Source of the DNA: DASPJQ01 sp035299065
GTDB lineage: Bacteria > Bacteroidota > Bacteroidia > Flavobacteriales_D > UBA2798
NCBI GenBank assembly: GCA_035299065.1
Contig: DATGXI010000131.1
Coordinates: forward strand, 1 to 15,803
Direction of reading: 5' to 3'
DNA length: 15,803 bases
The notes beneath the pieces were generated by a model. The model was not told where the DNA came from, did not search any database, and saw only the letters and a program-made list of their open reading frames with translations. How positions within the stretch are numbered: position 1 is the first letter of the stretch; each line of letters opens with the position of its first letter. Position numbers and translations under genes: made by a program. This document shows, piece by piece, positions 1 to 6,994 of the stretch.

Positions 1-1
1 G

Positions 2-1678
2 CAAATCAAGTTGCGCGAGCTGGAAGAGCAATGGCACTTCAGTTCACTGGAGCGCGTGTTCATTGAAAACCGCATCTACCGCAAAATTGAGACCGAGGAA
101 ACATGGGAAGGCGTATTGTCAGCCATTGACAAAGGCTTGAAACCATTCAAGGCCATGTTTAAACGCGAGATCACGCAGGAAGACATTGTGAAGCTGACCG
201 AGATCAAAATCAAGCGCATATCTAAATTTGACGCACACAAAGCCGATGAGCACATCAAAGGGTTGGAAAAAGAGATAAAAGGTGTAAAAGCCGATTTGAA
301 AAACCTGGTTGAGTATGCCATTGAGTATTTCAGGAACCTGAAGAAAAAATACGGAGCAGGAAAAGAGCGCAAAACCGAAAGCCGCGTATTTGACGTGATA
401 CAGGCAGCCGCAGTGGTGATCAACAACACCAAGGTATACGTAAACCGCGAAGAAGGTTTTATGGGTACCAGCTTGCGTAAAGACGAGTTTATTGCTGACT
501 GTAATGACATGGACGATGTGATTGCGTTCAGGCGTGACGGGGTAATGATGGTAAGCCGTGTGACCGATAAAAAGTTCATGGGTAAAGACATTATTCACAT
601 AGCTATATGGCGAAAAACCGATAACGACACCGTTTACAACATGGTTTACCAGGACGGTACAAAAGGTCCTTACTATGCCAAGCGTTTCAATGTAAAAAGC
701 ATTATTCGCGATAAAGAGTACAATTTGACACGCGGTAATCCGGGTTCAAGTGTGGCTTACTTTACGGTAATGCCAAATGGCGAAAGTGAAACTATTACGG
801 TTACACTGCGTCCGCGCCCGGGCATGAAAAAACCAGGCTTTGATTTTGACTTTGCGCAACTGGGTGTTAAAGCCATGGGTGTGCAGGGCAATATACTGAG
901 TAAATTCATGATTGGTAAAATCACCCAGAAATACGTTGGTCCGGCTGTTGAGCGCAGCACCGAGGTACATTATGATGGGTTGACACACCGGTTAAACTTT
1001 GACGGCAAAGGCGAGCCGTTGGGTGCCTTTACAGGCGATGACATGATATTGATTATTACCCAAACAGGTCATTACCGTTTGGTGCACCATAAAAACAATG
1101 CCCGTTTGGAAGAGGACATTGTGCTGATTGAGAAATTTAATCCGCGCAAACCCATTACAGCCGTGTATTTTGACGGGGCCAAAAAAGTTTATTTTGCCAA
1201 GCGTTTCTTAATTGAGAACCCGAGTGAGAAAAAGGTATTGTTTATTACTGACAGCAAGGGAAGTCATTTGGAAATAGCTTCAACCAAAATGGTATCACGT
1301 ATTGTGGTACAGTTTGATAAGCGTGGCGGTGAACGTAAAGATTTAAAAGTAAACCTGGCCGATTTTGTGGAAGTGAGGAATGAGAAAGCAGTCGGTAACA
1401 AGTTAACCGAACATACGGTCAAGACCATAAGCCTGATGCCTCCAATGCCTGGCGATCACTTTTTAGATGCGCAGCTGGATGATAAGAAAAACAATCATTT
1501 GGAAGATGAATTTGAAGATGCTCCAATCAAGGAGTTCATCTCAAAAAAAAAATCCGGAGGACGAGGAGGAGTGGGAAAGCCTAAGCCAAAAGGAAAAGCA
1601 AAAAGCGTTGTTAAAGCCAAAAAGTCAAAACCCGTTCCTAAAAGAGGAGGATCAAAAGGATCCAAGCGCAGACGATGA
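2..1678 (+). CDS. parC: DNA topoisomerase IV subunit A, C-terminal part (5' truncated)
   Basis: The frame is open from the first bases, so the gene starts outside the window; about 558 codons remain. Topoisomerase IV A cuts and rejoins DNA with its ParE partner to decatenate chromosomes. The visible part begins after the catalytic tyrosine region. A charged helical segment around residues 80-115 (HIKGLEKEIKGVKADLKN) fits the coiled coil of the breakage-reunion core. A long beta-rich C-terminal domain follows, with repeated motifs such as FMGTSLRKDEFI, YYAKRFNVKSI and VYFAKRFLIENP, as in Bacteroidota ParC. I see no canonical GyrA box (QRRGGKG), which favours ParC over GyrA. The last ~45 residues are a Lys/Arg/Gly/Pro-rich basic tail, probably a flexible DNA-binding extension. 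A heptamer array and a terminator follow. Family assignment is from recalled sequence similarity; the ParC/GyrA choice is less certain than the type IIA A-subunit call. Confidence 0.88.
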   Translation, partial: QIKLRELEEQWHFSSLERVFIENRIYRKIETEETWEGVLSAIDKGLKPFKAMFKREITQEDIVKLTEIKIKRISKFDAHKADEHIKGLEKEIKGVKADLKNLVEYAIEYFRNLKKKYGAGKERKTESRVFDVIQAAAVVINNTKVYVNREEGFMGTSLRKDEFIADCNDMDDVIAFRRDGVMMVSRVTDKKFMGKDIIHIAIWRKTDNDTVYNMVYQDGTKGPYYAKRFNVKSIIRDKEYNLTRGNPGSSVAYFTVMPNGESETITVTLRPRPGMKKPGFDFDFAQLGVKAMGVQGNILSKFMIGKITQKYVGPAVERSTEVHYDGLTHRLNFDGKGEPLGAFTGDDMILIITQTGHYRLVHHKNNARLEEDIVLIEKFNPRKPITAVYFDGAKKVYFAKRFLIENPSEKKVLFITDSKGSHLEIASTKMVSRIVVQFDKRGGERKDLKVNLADFVEVRNEKAVGNKLTEHTVKTISLMPPMPGDHFLDAQLDDKKNNHLEDEFEDAPIKEFISKKKSGGRGGVGKPKPKGKAKSVVKAKKSKPVPKRGGSKGSKRRR

Positions 1679-1707
1679 CGGGCAAACGTTGCTTTTTGAC
1701 TAGGGTT

Positions 1708-1763
1708 GAATTGCGAATCTCGAATTGCGAATTTCGAATTCTGAATTTCGAATTCCGAGTTCC
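1708..1763. repeat. Tandem heptamer array, consensus GAATTNC (8 units)
   Basis: Eight consecutive 7-bp units run without a gap: GAATTGC, GAATCTC, GAATTGC, GAATTTC, GAATTCT, GAATTTC, GAATTCC and GAGTTCC. A ninth degenerate unit, GGGTTGG, follows. The array also reads as four 14-bp units. It lies between the parC stop and its terminator, so it is probably transcribed as 3' UTR. Because the core GAATTC/TTCGAA is self-complementary, neighbouring units could pair. It encodes no credible protein on either strand. Confidence 0.85.
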
Positions 1764-1801
1764 GGGTTGGTGTGGCTTTTGACATTTGAGAAACATATAC
1801 G

Positions 1802-1834
1802 AAAGGGCAGGATTAATTTCCGGCCCTTTTTTTT
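1802..1834 (+). terminator. Rho-independent terminator after parC
   Basis: AAAGGGC pairs with GCCCTTT across a short loop. The inner GG/CC pairing extends the stem past an A-G mismatch, and a run of eight T follows. It lies 124 bases after the parC stop, beyond the heptamer array. Distance and orientation fit parC termination. Confidence 0.8.
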
Positions 1835-2045
1835 GCGGTCAACGTTTGCTACTTAAAGATTACGTTGAAAAAGAAACTGGCGGCTTAGGAATAATCGATA
1901 CAAGGTAGTGAGAAGGCCTGCAAAAACTCCGCAAGGCCTGGTGGATCGCCACGCTCAACAGGAATTCAATTTTAAAATTAATTACAAATTTCGCTCGCGA
2001 TTTTTTAGCAGGCCTGGTTTCCCGCAAACAATCAGCTGAATAGTT
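1835..2045. other. Intergenic stretch with three AGGCCTG copies
   Basis: There is no credible gene here; the open frames on both strands lack recognisable protein character. The only pattern seen is the 7-mer AGGCCTG at 1914, 1934 and 2010. Each contains the palindrome AGGCCT. The spacing (20 and 76 bases) is not regular. Confidence 0.4.
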
Positions 2046-2053
2046 TATATTTG
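2046..2053 (+). promoter_or_regulatory. Bacteroidota -7 box TATATTTG before the 2057 gene
   Basis: TATATTTG matches the Bacteroidota -7 consensus TAnnTTTG exactly and ends three bases before the ATG at 2057. Transcription from such a box normally begins a few bases downstream, which would put the start at or next to the ATG. No clear -33 TTTG partner was seen. Confidence 0.55.
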
Positions 2054-2056
2054 TAT

Positions 2057-2464
2057 ATGACCGACAAACCATCCATTGACAAAGTCATTGCCGATTTTTA
2101 CAGCGTTTTTACCAATGTTAACGGTGCCAAACCCGATTTTGAATTGCTGAGGCGTATTTGTTCTCCGCAGCTTTACTTCAGGAGTGTTGGATTGCTGACA
2201 AACGTTTCAAGCCTTGAAATGTTTATTTTACCCCGCCAAAAAATGCTTGAGAACGGTACCCTGGTTGATTTTAAGGAATGGGAGATACACGAGGAAACAA
2301 AAATAGTGCAACACATGGCGCAGCGCTATTCGGTTTATAAAAAGAGTGGGGTGAGGGAAGGCAATGAGTTTTATGAAACCGGACATAAATTTTTTCAACT
2401 GATTAAAATAGAATCTGCCTGGAAAATTGTATCAGTGATTTGGGAAGATGATAAAACGCCATAA
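2057..2464 (+). CDS. NTF2-like / SnoaL-like fold protein
   Basis: A 135-aa cytoplasmic protein with no signal peptide or membrane segment. Length and pattern fit the NTF2-like superfamily: an N-terminal helix (DKVIADFYSVFTNV), a central segment with LRRICSPQLYFRS, then beta strands ending in GHKFFQLIKIESAWKIVSVIWEDD. That last pattern is typical of the closing strands of SnoaL/DUF4440-type proteins. These folds act as small enzymes or ligand binders, but no substrate can be read from the sequence. The ATG at 2057 is preferred over an in-frame TTG at 2051, because 2051 lies inside the TATATTTG box. The gene stands alone: a terminator precedes it and a repeat array follows. It is one of three NTF2-like proteins in the window, clearly divergent from the other two. 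Confidence 0.75.
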   Translation: MTDKPSIDKVIADFYSVFTNVNGAKPDFELLRRICSPQLYFRSVGLLTNVSSLEMFILPRQKMLENGTLVDFKEWEIHEETKIVQHMAQRYSVYKKSGVREGNEFYETGHKFFQLIKIESAWKIVSVIWEDDKTP

Positions 2465-2478
2465 CTTTTAAACTCTTT

Positions 2479-2548
2479 AACTAACTAACTTCCTAACTAA
2501 CCCAACTGTAAACTGAGAACTAATAATTGTAAACCGTAAACTAACCAA
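2479..2548. repeat. Heptamer-periodic array, consensus near NNNAAAC
   Basis: Between the stop at 2464 and the ATG at 2555 the sequence can be read in 7-base steps: AACTAAC, TAACTTC, CTAACTA, ACCCAAC, TGTAAAC, TGAGAAC, TAATAAT, TGTAAAC, CGTAAAC and TAACCAA. Units in the second half agree best (TGTAAAC twice, CGTAAAC, TGAGAAC). The pattern is degenerate, but the 7-base phase is kept. It fills nearly the whole gap, so no separate promoter is obvious for the next gene. Confidence 0.6.
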
Positions 2549-2554
2549 CTTAAT

Positions 2555-2944
2555 ATGTTCACACTTGACCAAATAAAATCAGCGCATGCCAAAGTAAAAA
2601 CCGGTGCCGATTTTCCAGCCTACGTGCAGGACCTGATCAAACTGGGTGTAATTGGCTATGAAACCTGGGTTGCCGATGGGCATACCGTTTATGCCGGTAA
2701 AAATGATTTTACCATTACATCACCTGCCCGGTATGATGTAAAAGATGTCATGCACACCAGCAATGCCAAACAATTTATTGCTGATCTAAAACACCATCAG
2801 CAAGGCGGAAGTGATTTTGCTACCTTCAGTGACCAATGTGCAGCCAATGGCGTGGAACGTTGGGTACTTGATTTCAGTAAAATGACCTGTACTTATTATG
2901 ATGAGGAAGGTGAAGTGCTGTTGGAGGAGAAAATACCCACATAA
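2555..2944 (+). CDS. DUF1398 family protein
   Basis: A 129-aa cytoplasmic protein. The opening MFTLDQIKSAHAKVKTGADF, the following YVQDLIKLGVIGYETWVADGHTVYAG and the end VERWVLDFSKMTCTYYDEEG match the small DUF1398 (YbcV-like) family as I recall it. That family is widespread in Bacteroidota and Proteobacteria and is sometimes labelled a phage envelope protein without good evidence. Its biochemical role is unknown. Length is full for the family. The ATG at 2555 follows a heptamer array, with no visible Shine-Dalgarno or -7 box. It may be read through from the 2057 gene, or use a promoter hidden in the array. A hairpin with a T-run closes it downstream. Confidence 0.8.
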   Translation: MFTLDQIKSAHAKVKTGADFPAYVQDLIKLGVIGYETWVADGHTVYAGKNDFTITSPARYDVKDVMHTSNAKQFIADLKHHQQGGSDFATFSDQCAANGVERWVLDFSKMTCTYYDEEGEVLLEEKIPT

Positions 2945-2946
2945 TT

Positions 2947-3040
2947 TAACCACAGAGGTAGCAGAGATTAAACAAAGTTCACTGAGAATTTCTCTGGTTC
3001 CTCCGGGCAAACTTTGTGATCTTGTGGTTAGGTCTTTTTT
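2947..3040 (+). terminator. Large nested hairpin with T-run (CACAGAG-type repeat)
   Basis: TAACCACA (2947-2954) pairs perfectly with TGTGGTTA (3023-3030), and ACAAAGTT (2972-2979) with AACTTTGT (3010-3017). GAGAA pairs with TTCTC at 2984-2994. Three nested stems are followed by GGTC and six T. The outer arms begin with the ACCACAGAG-type sequence common in bacterial intergenic repeats. It lies directly after the DUF1398 stop and can act as its terminator. Confidence 0.65.
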
Positions 3041-3054
3041 CATAAATTCACCCC

Positions 3055-3750
3055 ATGTTCAGCTCCTCTGACAACTCTTACAAACAAGCCCGTTCCATTA
3101 AAAAAGGGGAGCTCAAACTCCATGTAAAATACCAGGAACTGGTTGACTGGGTTTCGAAGGAATTCAATGTAAACGCCCTTGATTTTACGTGTGAAACAAA
3201 AGAAACCTCCATGGGCTATAAACAACAGGTTATTCGCATACAGGTTGAAACCATTGAGGAAGCAAGAAAGCTGGACACTAATCGTTCACACGAGTCAAAA
3301 ATCATTGACAAATTCATGAATTTTTTATTGTTGGGACATAAGCAGGTGAGCACGCCCGATAAGCTTAAAACCGATATATGGACGGTGTCACCCTTTCCTG
3401 AAATCATAGTCGGTTATTATGCCCTGGAGGAAATTGAACGCAGCATTGCCATGACCAAAGCCTGGCCGGCACACAAGGCCTTAAGTGATAAATATGCTTC
3501 ATTTATCTGGTGTGTAAGTTGTCCTACCCAGGGATCGCAATACCTGGATGTATTTTTGCACACAGATAAACAACGTGAGGAATTTGATATGACCGGAACG
3601 GCAAAAGCCTTTGAGAACGATTTGCTGGAGGAACTAAAAAAATACGATGACTTTGGATATTTTGGCAGGCATTCCATTCATATCCGGTATGACAATAAGG
3701 AATCTTTTGACAAGGATTACGGTGGTAACTGGTATTATTATTATAAGTGA
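3055..3750 (+). CDS. Hypothetical protein, 231 aa
   Basis: I do not recognise this protein. It is soluble, charged and lacks a signal peptide or membrane segment. Visible features are a basic start (SYKQARSIKKGELKLHVKY), a central aromatic segment (DIWTVSPFPEIIVGYYALEEIERSI), a Trp/Cys-containing stretch (SFIWCVSCPTQGSQYLDVFL) and a Tyr-rich end (GGNWYYYYK). The ATG at 3055 follows TAAATTCA (3043-3050) by four bases, a weak -7-like box, and comes after the terminator of the previous gene. The last 84 bases of the gene are repeated at 4568-4651, downstream of the next gene, as a promoterless fragment. That makes this gene the likely donor, or the sibling, of the duplicated segment. Confidence 0.75.
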   Translation: MFSSSDNSYKQARSIKKGELKLHVKYQELVDWVSKEFNVNALDFTCETKETSMGYKQQVIRIQVETIEEARKLDTNRSHESKIIDKFMNFLLLGHKQVSTPDKLKTDIWTVSPFPEIIVGYYALEEIERSIAMTKAWPAHKALSDKYASFIWCVSCPTQGSQYLDVFLHTDKQREEFDMTGTAKAFENDLLEELKKYDDFGYFGRHSIHIRYDNKESFDKDYGGNWYYYYK

Positions 3751-3888
3751 TTTAACCGCAGCGTACGCAAAGGTATTTCGCAAAAGAACACAAAGAAAAA
3801 GAAGCGTTTAAATATTCTTAGCGGGCATTGCGCCTTCTTTGCGCCCTTTGCGGTAAAAAAAAAAGATTTGCTCTACGCTATCTGTGGT
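3666..3888 (+). repeat. Long direct repeat, copy A
   Basis: This 223-bp segment recurs at 4567-4786. It covers the last codons of the 3055 gene, its stop, and a hairpin-forming tail. In the 189 bases before the A-run the copies differ by four substitutions and one single-base indel; after it they drift more. The tail pairs ACCGCA (3755-3760) with TGCGGT (3849-3854) and CGCAAAG (3766-3772) with CTTTGCG (3837-3843). An A-run rather than a T-run follows, so the hairpin is not a standard + strand terminator. The alpha/beta hydrolase start lies 15 bases beyond this copy. Confidence 0.92.
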
Positions 3889-3903
3889 TGTAAAATATAT
3901 AAA

Positions 3904-4545
3904 ATGAAAATATACTTCATATCGGGTCTTGGTGCCGATGAGCGCATATTCCAAAAACTGGAAATTCCTTCGGAATATGAAGTTGTTCATTTATCGTGGA
4001 TCGTCCCACTTAAAGGAGAAAAAGTGGAAGCATACGTAAAACGGCTTTCAGCACAAATCAATTCTTCTGAACCTTTTGTCCTCATTGGATTGTCTTTTGG
4101 CGGCATGCTGGTAAGTGAATTATTGAAATTTCTTAAACCCGAAAGAGCTATAGTTATTTCAAGTTTTAAGTCTGAGTGGTTACCATGGTATTTCAGGTTT
4201 GCAAGGTTTACCCGTTTGTATAAAATTTTACCTTACAGTTTATTTAAAATGGGTAACCGGTTTATTTACTGGCTAATGGGTATGAAAACGAAAGAAGAAA
4301 AAATCCTCCTTAAACAAATTTTAAAAGACAGCGATAAACGATTTATTAAATGGGCCGTTCACACCTTGTTGCATTGGCAAAATAAAGAACCTGATGATTT
4401 CATATTTCACATTCATGGAAACAATGATAAACTAGTGCCTTTAAAATATGTGAAACCTGATGCGGTAGTCAATAAAGGTGGGCATTTAATGGTGTACACC
4501 CATGCATGGGAGGTTTCAAGCATTATTGCAGATGGATTGCGTTAA
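3904..4545 (+). CDS. Alpha/beta hydrolase
   Basis: A 213-aa cytoplasmic alpha/beta-hydrolase fold protein, probably an esterase or lipase-like enzyme of unknown substrate. The N-terminal strand leads to SGLGADERIF, a likely oxyanion loop. The nucleophile elbow is GLSFGG with Ser64, the acid is probably Asp175 in HGNNDKLVP, and the base His194 in KGGHLMV. A basic, aromatic lid lies around residues 90-130. Length is short but the triad is complete. The ATG at 3904 is chosen because the protein begins immediately with the first core strand (MKIYFISGLG); the in-frame TTG at 3868 would start inside the flanking repeat. The gene occupies the unique part between two ~220-bp direct repeats, so it may be an inserted or recombination-prone cassette. 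It reads as more AT-rich than the upstream genes. Confidence 0.85.
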   Translation: MKIYFISGLGADERIFQKLEIPSEYEVVHLSWIVPLKGEKVEAYVKRLSAQINSSEPFVLIGLSFGGMLVSELLKFLKPERAIVISSFKSEWLPWYFRFARFTRLYKILPYSLFKMGNRFIYWLMGMKTKEEKILLKQILKDSDKRFIKWAVHTLLHWQNKEPDDFIFHIHGNNDKLVPLKYVKPDAVVNKGGHLMVYTHAWEVSSIIADGLR

Positions 4546-4566
4546 TTGGTGAAAACTTGTGCATTA

Positions 4567-4786
4567 CAGGCATTCCATTCATATCCGCTATGACAATAAG
4601 GAATCTTTTGACAAGGACTACGGTGGTAACTGGTATTATTATTATAAGTGATTTAACCGCAGAGTACGCAAAGGTATTTCGCAAAGAACACAAAGAAAAA
4701 GAAGCGTTTAAATATTCTTAGCGGGCATAGCGCCTTCTTTGCGCCCTTTGCGGTAAAACAAAAGATTTCTCTACCTGCTATGTGGT
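4567..4786 (+). repeat. Long direct repeat, copy B
   Basis: The second copy of the segment at 3666-3888, offset by 901 bases. It holds a coding remnant (4568-4651) and the same hairpin tail, with AACCGCAGAG on the left and CCCTTTGCGGT on the right. It ends just before the stop of the oppositely oriented gene at 4793, so the hairpin sits between two convergent genes. The copy lacks one A at the CGCAAAG segment and has a C interrupting the terminal A-run. Confidence 0.92.
4568..4651 (+). pseudogene. Orphan 3' fragment of the 3055-3750 gene
   Basis: These 84 bases encode the same 27 residues and stop as the end of the 231-aa protein (RHSIHIRY through GGNWYYYYK). No start codon or upstream part is present. 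Two substitutions separate it from the intact copy, CGG to CGC (Arg) and GAT to GAC (Asp), and both are silent. It is therefore a gene tail duplicated with its downstream sequence, not an independent gene. Confidence 0.88.
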
Positions 4787-4792
4787 AAACAA

Positions 4793-5791
4793 TTAAATCT
4801 TCGAGATCAACTTAACTTCAACACCGTTTGCCGAAACAATTTTTGCAAAATAAGAACCGGTTTCAAGGGTTGAAATATCCATTGAATTGGTGCCATTCAT
4901 TTGTTTTGACATAATTGTTTTGCCGGTTGCATCTGCAAGAATTACCTCACTAATATTTTCACCGCTAAAATTGATGATGCCTGATGTTGGATTTGGATAA
5001 GCCGTAACCTTGCTTTTAGGCGTTGCGTTTGCAATGCCTGTTGTTACACCAGCGCTTACACTGCGAAAACTGAACGCCTCAAGCATTACACCCGTATCAA
5101 AAATACCGTCAGCCACATCGCTAATGGCAACTTTAAAGTGGTAAGACGAACCGGGAATTACAACGGCAAATGCTTTAAGGTTGGTTGTAAACCCGTCAAA
5201 AGACACATAAGCGCCAGCACTGTTGTCAACGTAATAGGTAGGATTTGTCCATGCATTTACACTGTCAACACATACAATTTCTCCGCCCGGTAATGTTGCA
5301 ACATTGGGTGAGCCGGTAAAGCCCGGGCCGGTAATGTATATACCAAAAGCATCGTTTACACCTGCGCCAACCCATTCAAGGTATTCTTCAGAACCAAATG
5401 CAAAATTAAATTCAAGTGTATCTTCGCTGGGAACACAATCAAAATCAACTGAACATCCATCATAGGTAGCAATAACACCGCCTAATTCATAATAAATAGT
5501 TGAATCGCCAGGGGTACCCATATCGGCTTGGGCAAGAAACGAAGCACTGTTGGCAAAGTCTTCTGCCTTGCCGGTGGACAATAAAATTCCATTGGTAATT
5601 GGCACTTCGGTTATGCCGCTGAATTGTGCCAGCGATTGTGAATGGCAATTAACCGTTACACCCGTAATGGTTACACCAAGGCCTGTTAAAAGCGTTTCAA
5701 CCTGTGCAGTTGTTAAACTGTCAGTAACTGTTAACTGCGCGTTTGCCTGTGAATATGCAAAAACAGCAAGGGCAAGTAACGTTTTCTTCAT
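4793..5791 (-). CDS. Choice-of-anchor L domain protein with T9SS type A sorting tail
   Basis: A 332-aa secreted or surface-attached protein. Residues 1-19 form a signal peptide ending ANA before Gln. The body carries the hallmarks of the choice-of-anchor L domain: FNFAFGSEEYLEW (128-140), VNDAFGIYITGPG (145-157) and a late SYHFKVAISDVADGIFDTGVMLEAF. The C-terminus from about 263 is a T9SS type A sorting domain, with AYPNPTSG (264-271) and a beta-rich end EVKLISKI. After Sec export, such proteins cross the outer membrane through the type IX system and are anchored or released. Function of the anchor L domain is not established; adhesion is often suggested. The gene is convergent with the hydrolase cassette. 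A 44-aa gene lies 47 bases upstream on the same strand. Confidence 0.9.
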   Translation of the reverse strand: MKKTLLALAVFAYSQANAQLTVTDSLTTAQVETLLTGLGVTITGVTVNCHSQSLAQFSGITEVPITNGILLSTGKAEDFANSASFLAQADMGTPGDSTIYYELGGVIATYDGCSVDFDCVPSEDTLEFNFAFGSEEYLEWVGAGVNDAFGIYITGPGFTGSPNVATLPGGEIVCVDSVNAWTNPTYYVDNSAGAYVSFDGFTTNLKAFAVVIPGSSYHFKVAISDVADGIFDTGVMLEAFSFRSVSAGVTTGIANATPKSKVTAYPNPTSGIINFSGENISEVILADATGKTIMSKQMNGTNSMDISTLETGSYFAKIVSANGVEVKLISKI

Positions 5792-5838
5792 TTTGAGGAT
5801 GTTTGGTTAAAAGACGGAGTAGTTTCAAAAGGGTTGTC

Positions 5839-5973
5839 TCAGTTCTTGTTCCTGATGTATTTAAAATAATACCATATTCCCAGGCCAATGGCCAGCAATG
5901 TGCCAACGCCCATGCCAATTTGATAGCCGCGCTCAAAAGGGGATAATAGCAACGTGGAAAGTATTGTTTTCAT
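5839..5973 (-). CDS. Small single-pass membrane protein, 44 aa
   Basis: A short gene easily missed by length cut-offs. It starts with MKTILSTLLLSPFERGY, continues with a hydrophobic segment from about residue 19 (IGMGVGTLLAIGLGIWYYF), and ends with a basic tail KYIRNKN. One transmembrane helix is expected, with the positive C-terminus probably cytoplasmic. Support for its reality comes from an exact TATATTTG box five bases before the ATG, a clean stop, and a protein-like membrane pattern. It lies between the YD-repeat gene (41 bases upstream) and the anchor L gene (47 bases downstream), all on the same strand. I do not recognise a family. Confidence 0.65.
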   Translation of the reverse strand: MKTILSTLLLSPFERGYQIGMGVGTLLAIGLGIWYYFKYIRNKN

Positions 5974-5978
5974 GTCTT

Positions 5979-5986
5979 CAAATATA
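5979..5986 (-). promoter_or_regulatory. -7 box TATATTTG before the 44-aa gene
   Basis: On the - strand TATATTTG matches TAnnTTTG exactly and ends five bases before the ATG at 5973. It gives the small gene its own promoter, with almost no leader. Confidence 0.55.
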
Positions 5987-6014
5987 GGAATTATTTTTCC
6001 CGAAGCAGCATGTG

Positions 6015-6926
6015 TCAATTGCCCTCATAAAAACCATAAACAAACTCCACCACGGTTACCCGTTTATCTGCTGTTTCGGTAGTAATGGTCTTTACCACAT
6101 TGCCATTTTCATCGTATTCGTATTCTTCCATATAATCGGCCTCGGTTTTGTAAAACTGGCCCGGAAATTTAAACCATTCCTGTTTTTTTAACAGTTCACC
6201 TTTGGCCGACCAGGTAAACACCTGCCTGGATTCGGTTATGGCATCGGCTGTTGTGATTTCGCTTAGGTTTCCCTGCGTATCGTATTTCGCAAAACAATAC
6301 GAAGTATCAGGCTGCCCGATACGAAACCATTTTTGCCCGGTCATTTGTGAGGCTGTATTGTAATCAAAAACACTTATCCATTCAGCACCTTCAAACTCCG
6401 AATTGGTTTCAGTGGTCTTTATACGTTTTCCTTCAGCATCATATTCGTATGTAAATGTTTGTGCAAACAGGTAAACATCCCGTATTTCCTTCACCGGCTT
6501 TCTTTTTTCATTGTAAAACCATTGTACTTTTTGTTCGGGTTCGTTGGCTGGTGAGGTTATTTCGCTCACAGTATTTTCATGTTCATCATAGGTACAGGTT
6601 ACAACCATTGTTGGTATGCCTGAGGCATTCTCCATTCGTTTTTCAATAGCGTTGCCCTTGTTGTCATAGGTATAACCGGTTGTAATAAGCGGTTGATCTT
6701 TAAAATACACAACAGCGTGTAAGGGTTTGCCGTTACGGTCAAATTCACGGTGCGTACGGCTTACACGTGTAATTTCCTCAACCGACTTTACCCGGTTTTG
6801 CTTGCGTTTTGCCAATTCATTTTGGGCCAGTACAGTTTGCAAATGCAATTCCATGGCGTGTTGCTGTGCGCAAACGCGTGTGCCACCCCAAAGGGCGATG
6901 AACAAAAAGAAAATAACTGTTTTCAA
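6015..6926 (-). CDS. Exported YD-repeat protein (paralogue A)
   Basis: A 303-aa protein with a signal peptide (MKTVIFFLFIALWGG, probable cleavage near CAQ). The rest contains degenerate YD/RHS-type repeats: FDRNGK, YDNKGN, YDEHEN, YNEKRK, YDAEGK, YNTASQ, YDTQGN, WSAKGE and YDENGN. These are spaced by roughly 20-40 residues and end in EFVYGFYEGN. In large Rhs proteins such repeats build a beta-strand shell; here there is no toxin tip and no T9SS tail. It is probably periplasmic or outer-membrane associated. The start is a TTG at 6926: the in-frame sequence upstream reaches a stop within five codons without an ATG, and TACGGTTG, a near -7 box, lies two bases before it. A protein of the same design is at 11443-12357. 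Confidence 0.75.
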   Translation of the reverse strand: MKTVIFFLFIALWGGTRVCAQQHAMELHLQTVLAQNELAKRKQNRVKSVEEITRVSRTHREFDRNGKPLHAVVYFKDQPLITTGYTYDNKGNAIEKRMENASGIPTMVVTCTYDEHENTVSEITSPANEPEQKVQWFYNEKRKPVKEIRDVYLFAQTFTYEYDAEGKRIKTTETNSEFEGAEWISVFDYNTASQMTGQKWFRIGQPDTSYCFAKYDTQGNLSEITTADAITESRQVFTWSAKGELLKKQEWFKFPGQFYKTEADYMEEYEYDENGNVVKTITTETADKRVTVVEFVYGFYEGN

Positions 6927-6994
6927 TGCAACCGTAAGTTACCATAATTTTTAACAGGAACGAAACGGGATTTGTTAAAGAAGACGAATGAATA

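Noticed and set aside
76..598. Long - strand open frames opposite the topoisomerase gene
   Set aside because: They are antisense to a confidently identified coding region and have no recognisable protein character.
1495..1785. - strand open frame with a repetitive N-terminus (NSEFEIQNSKFAIRDS)
   Set aside because: The repeated peptide is simply the GAATTNC heptamer array read as codons, and the rest is antisense to the basic tail of parC.
1860..2072. - strand 70-codon open frame in the intergenic region
   Set aside because: No homology recalled, no start signals, and it overlaps the promoter and start of the 2057 gene.
1708..2548. CRISPR array
   Set aside because: The repeats are 7 bases long and contiguous, with no spacers of 30-40 bases and no cas genes.
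4506..4721. + strand open frame overlapping the hydrolase end and repeat copy B
   Set aside because: It is an out-of-frame reading of the hydrolase 3' end and the repeat; the meaningful remnant is the 27-codon tail in another frame.
3666..4786. Composite transposon or insertion sequence around the hydrolase
   Set aside because: The flanking repeats are direct, contain the end of a host gene, have no transposase and no terminal inverted repeats of an IS type.
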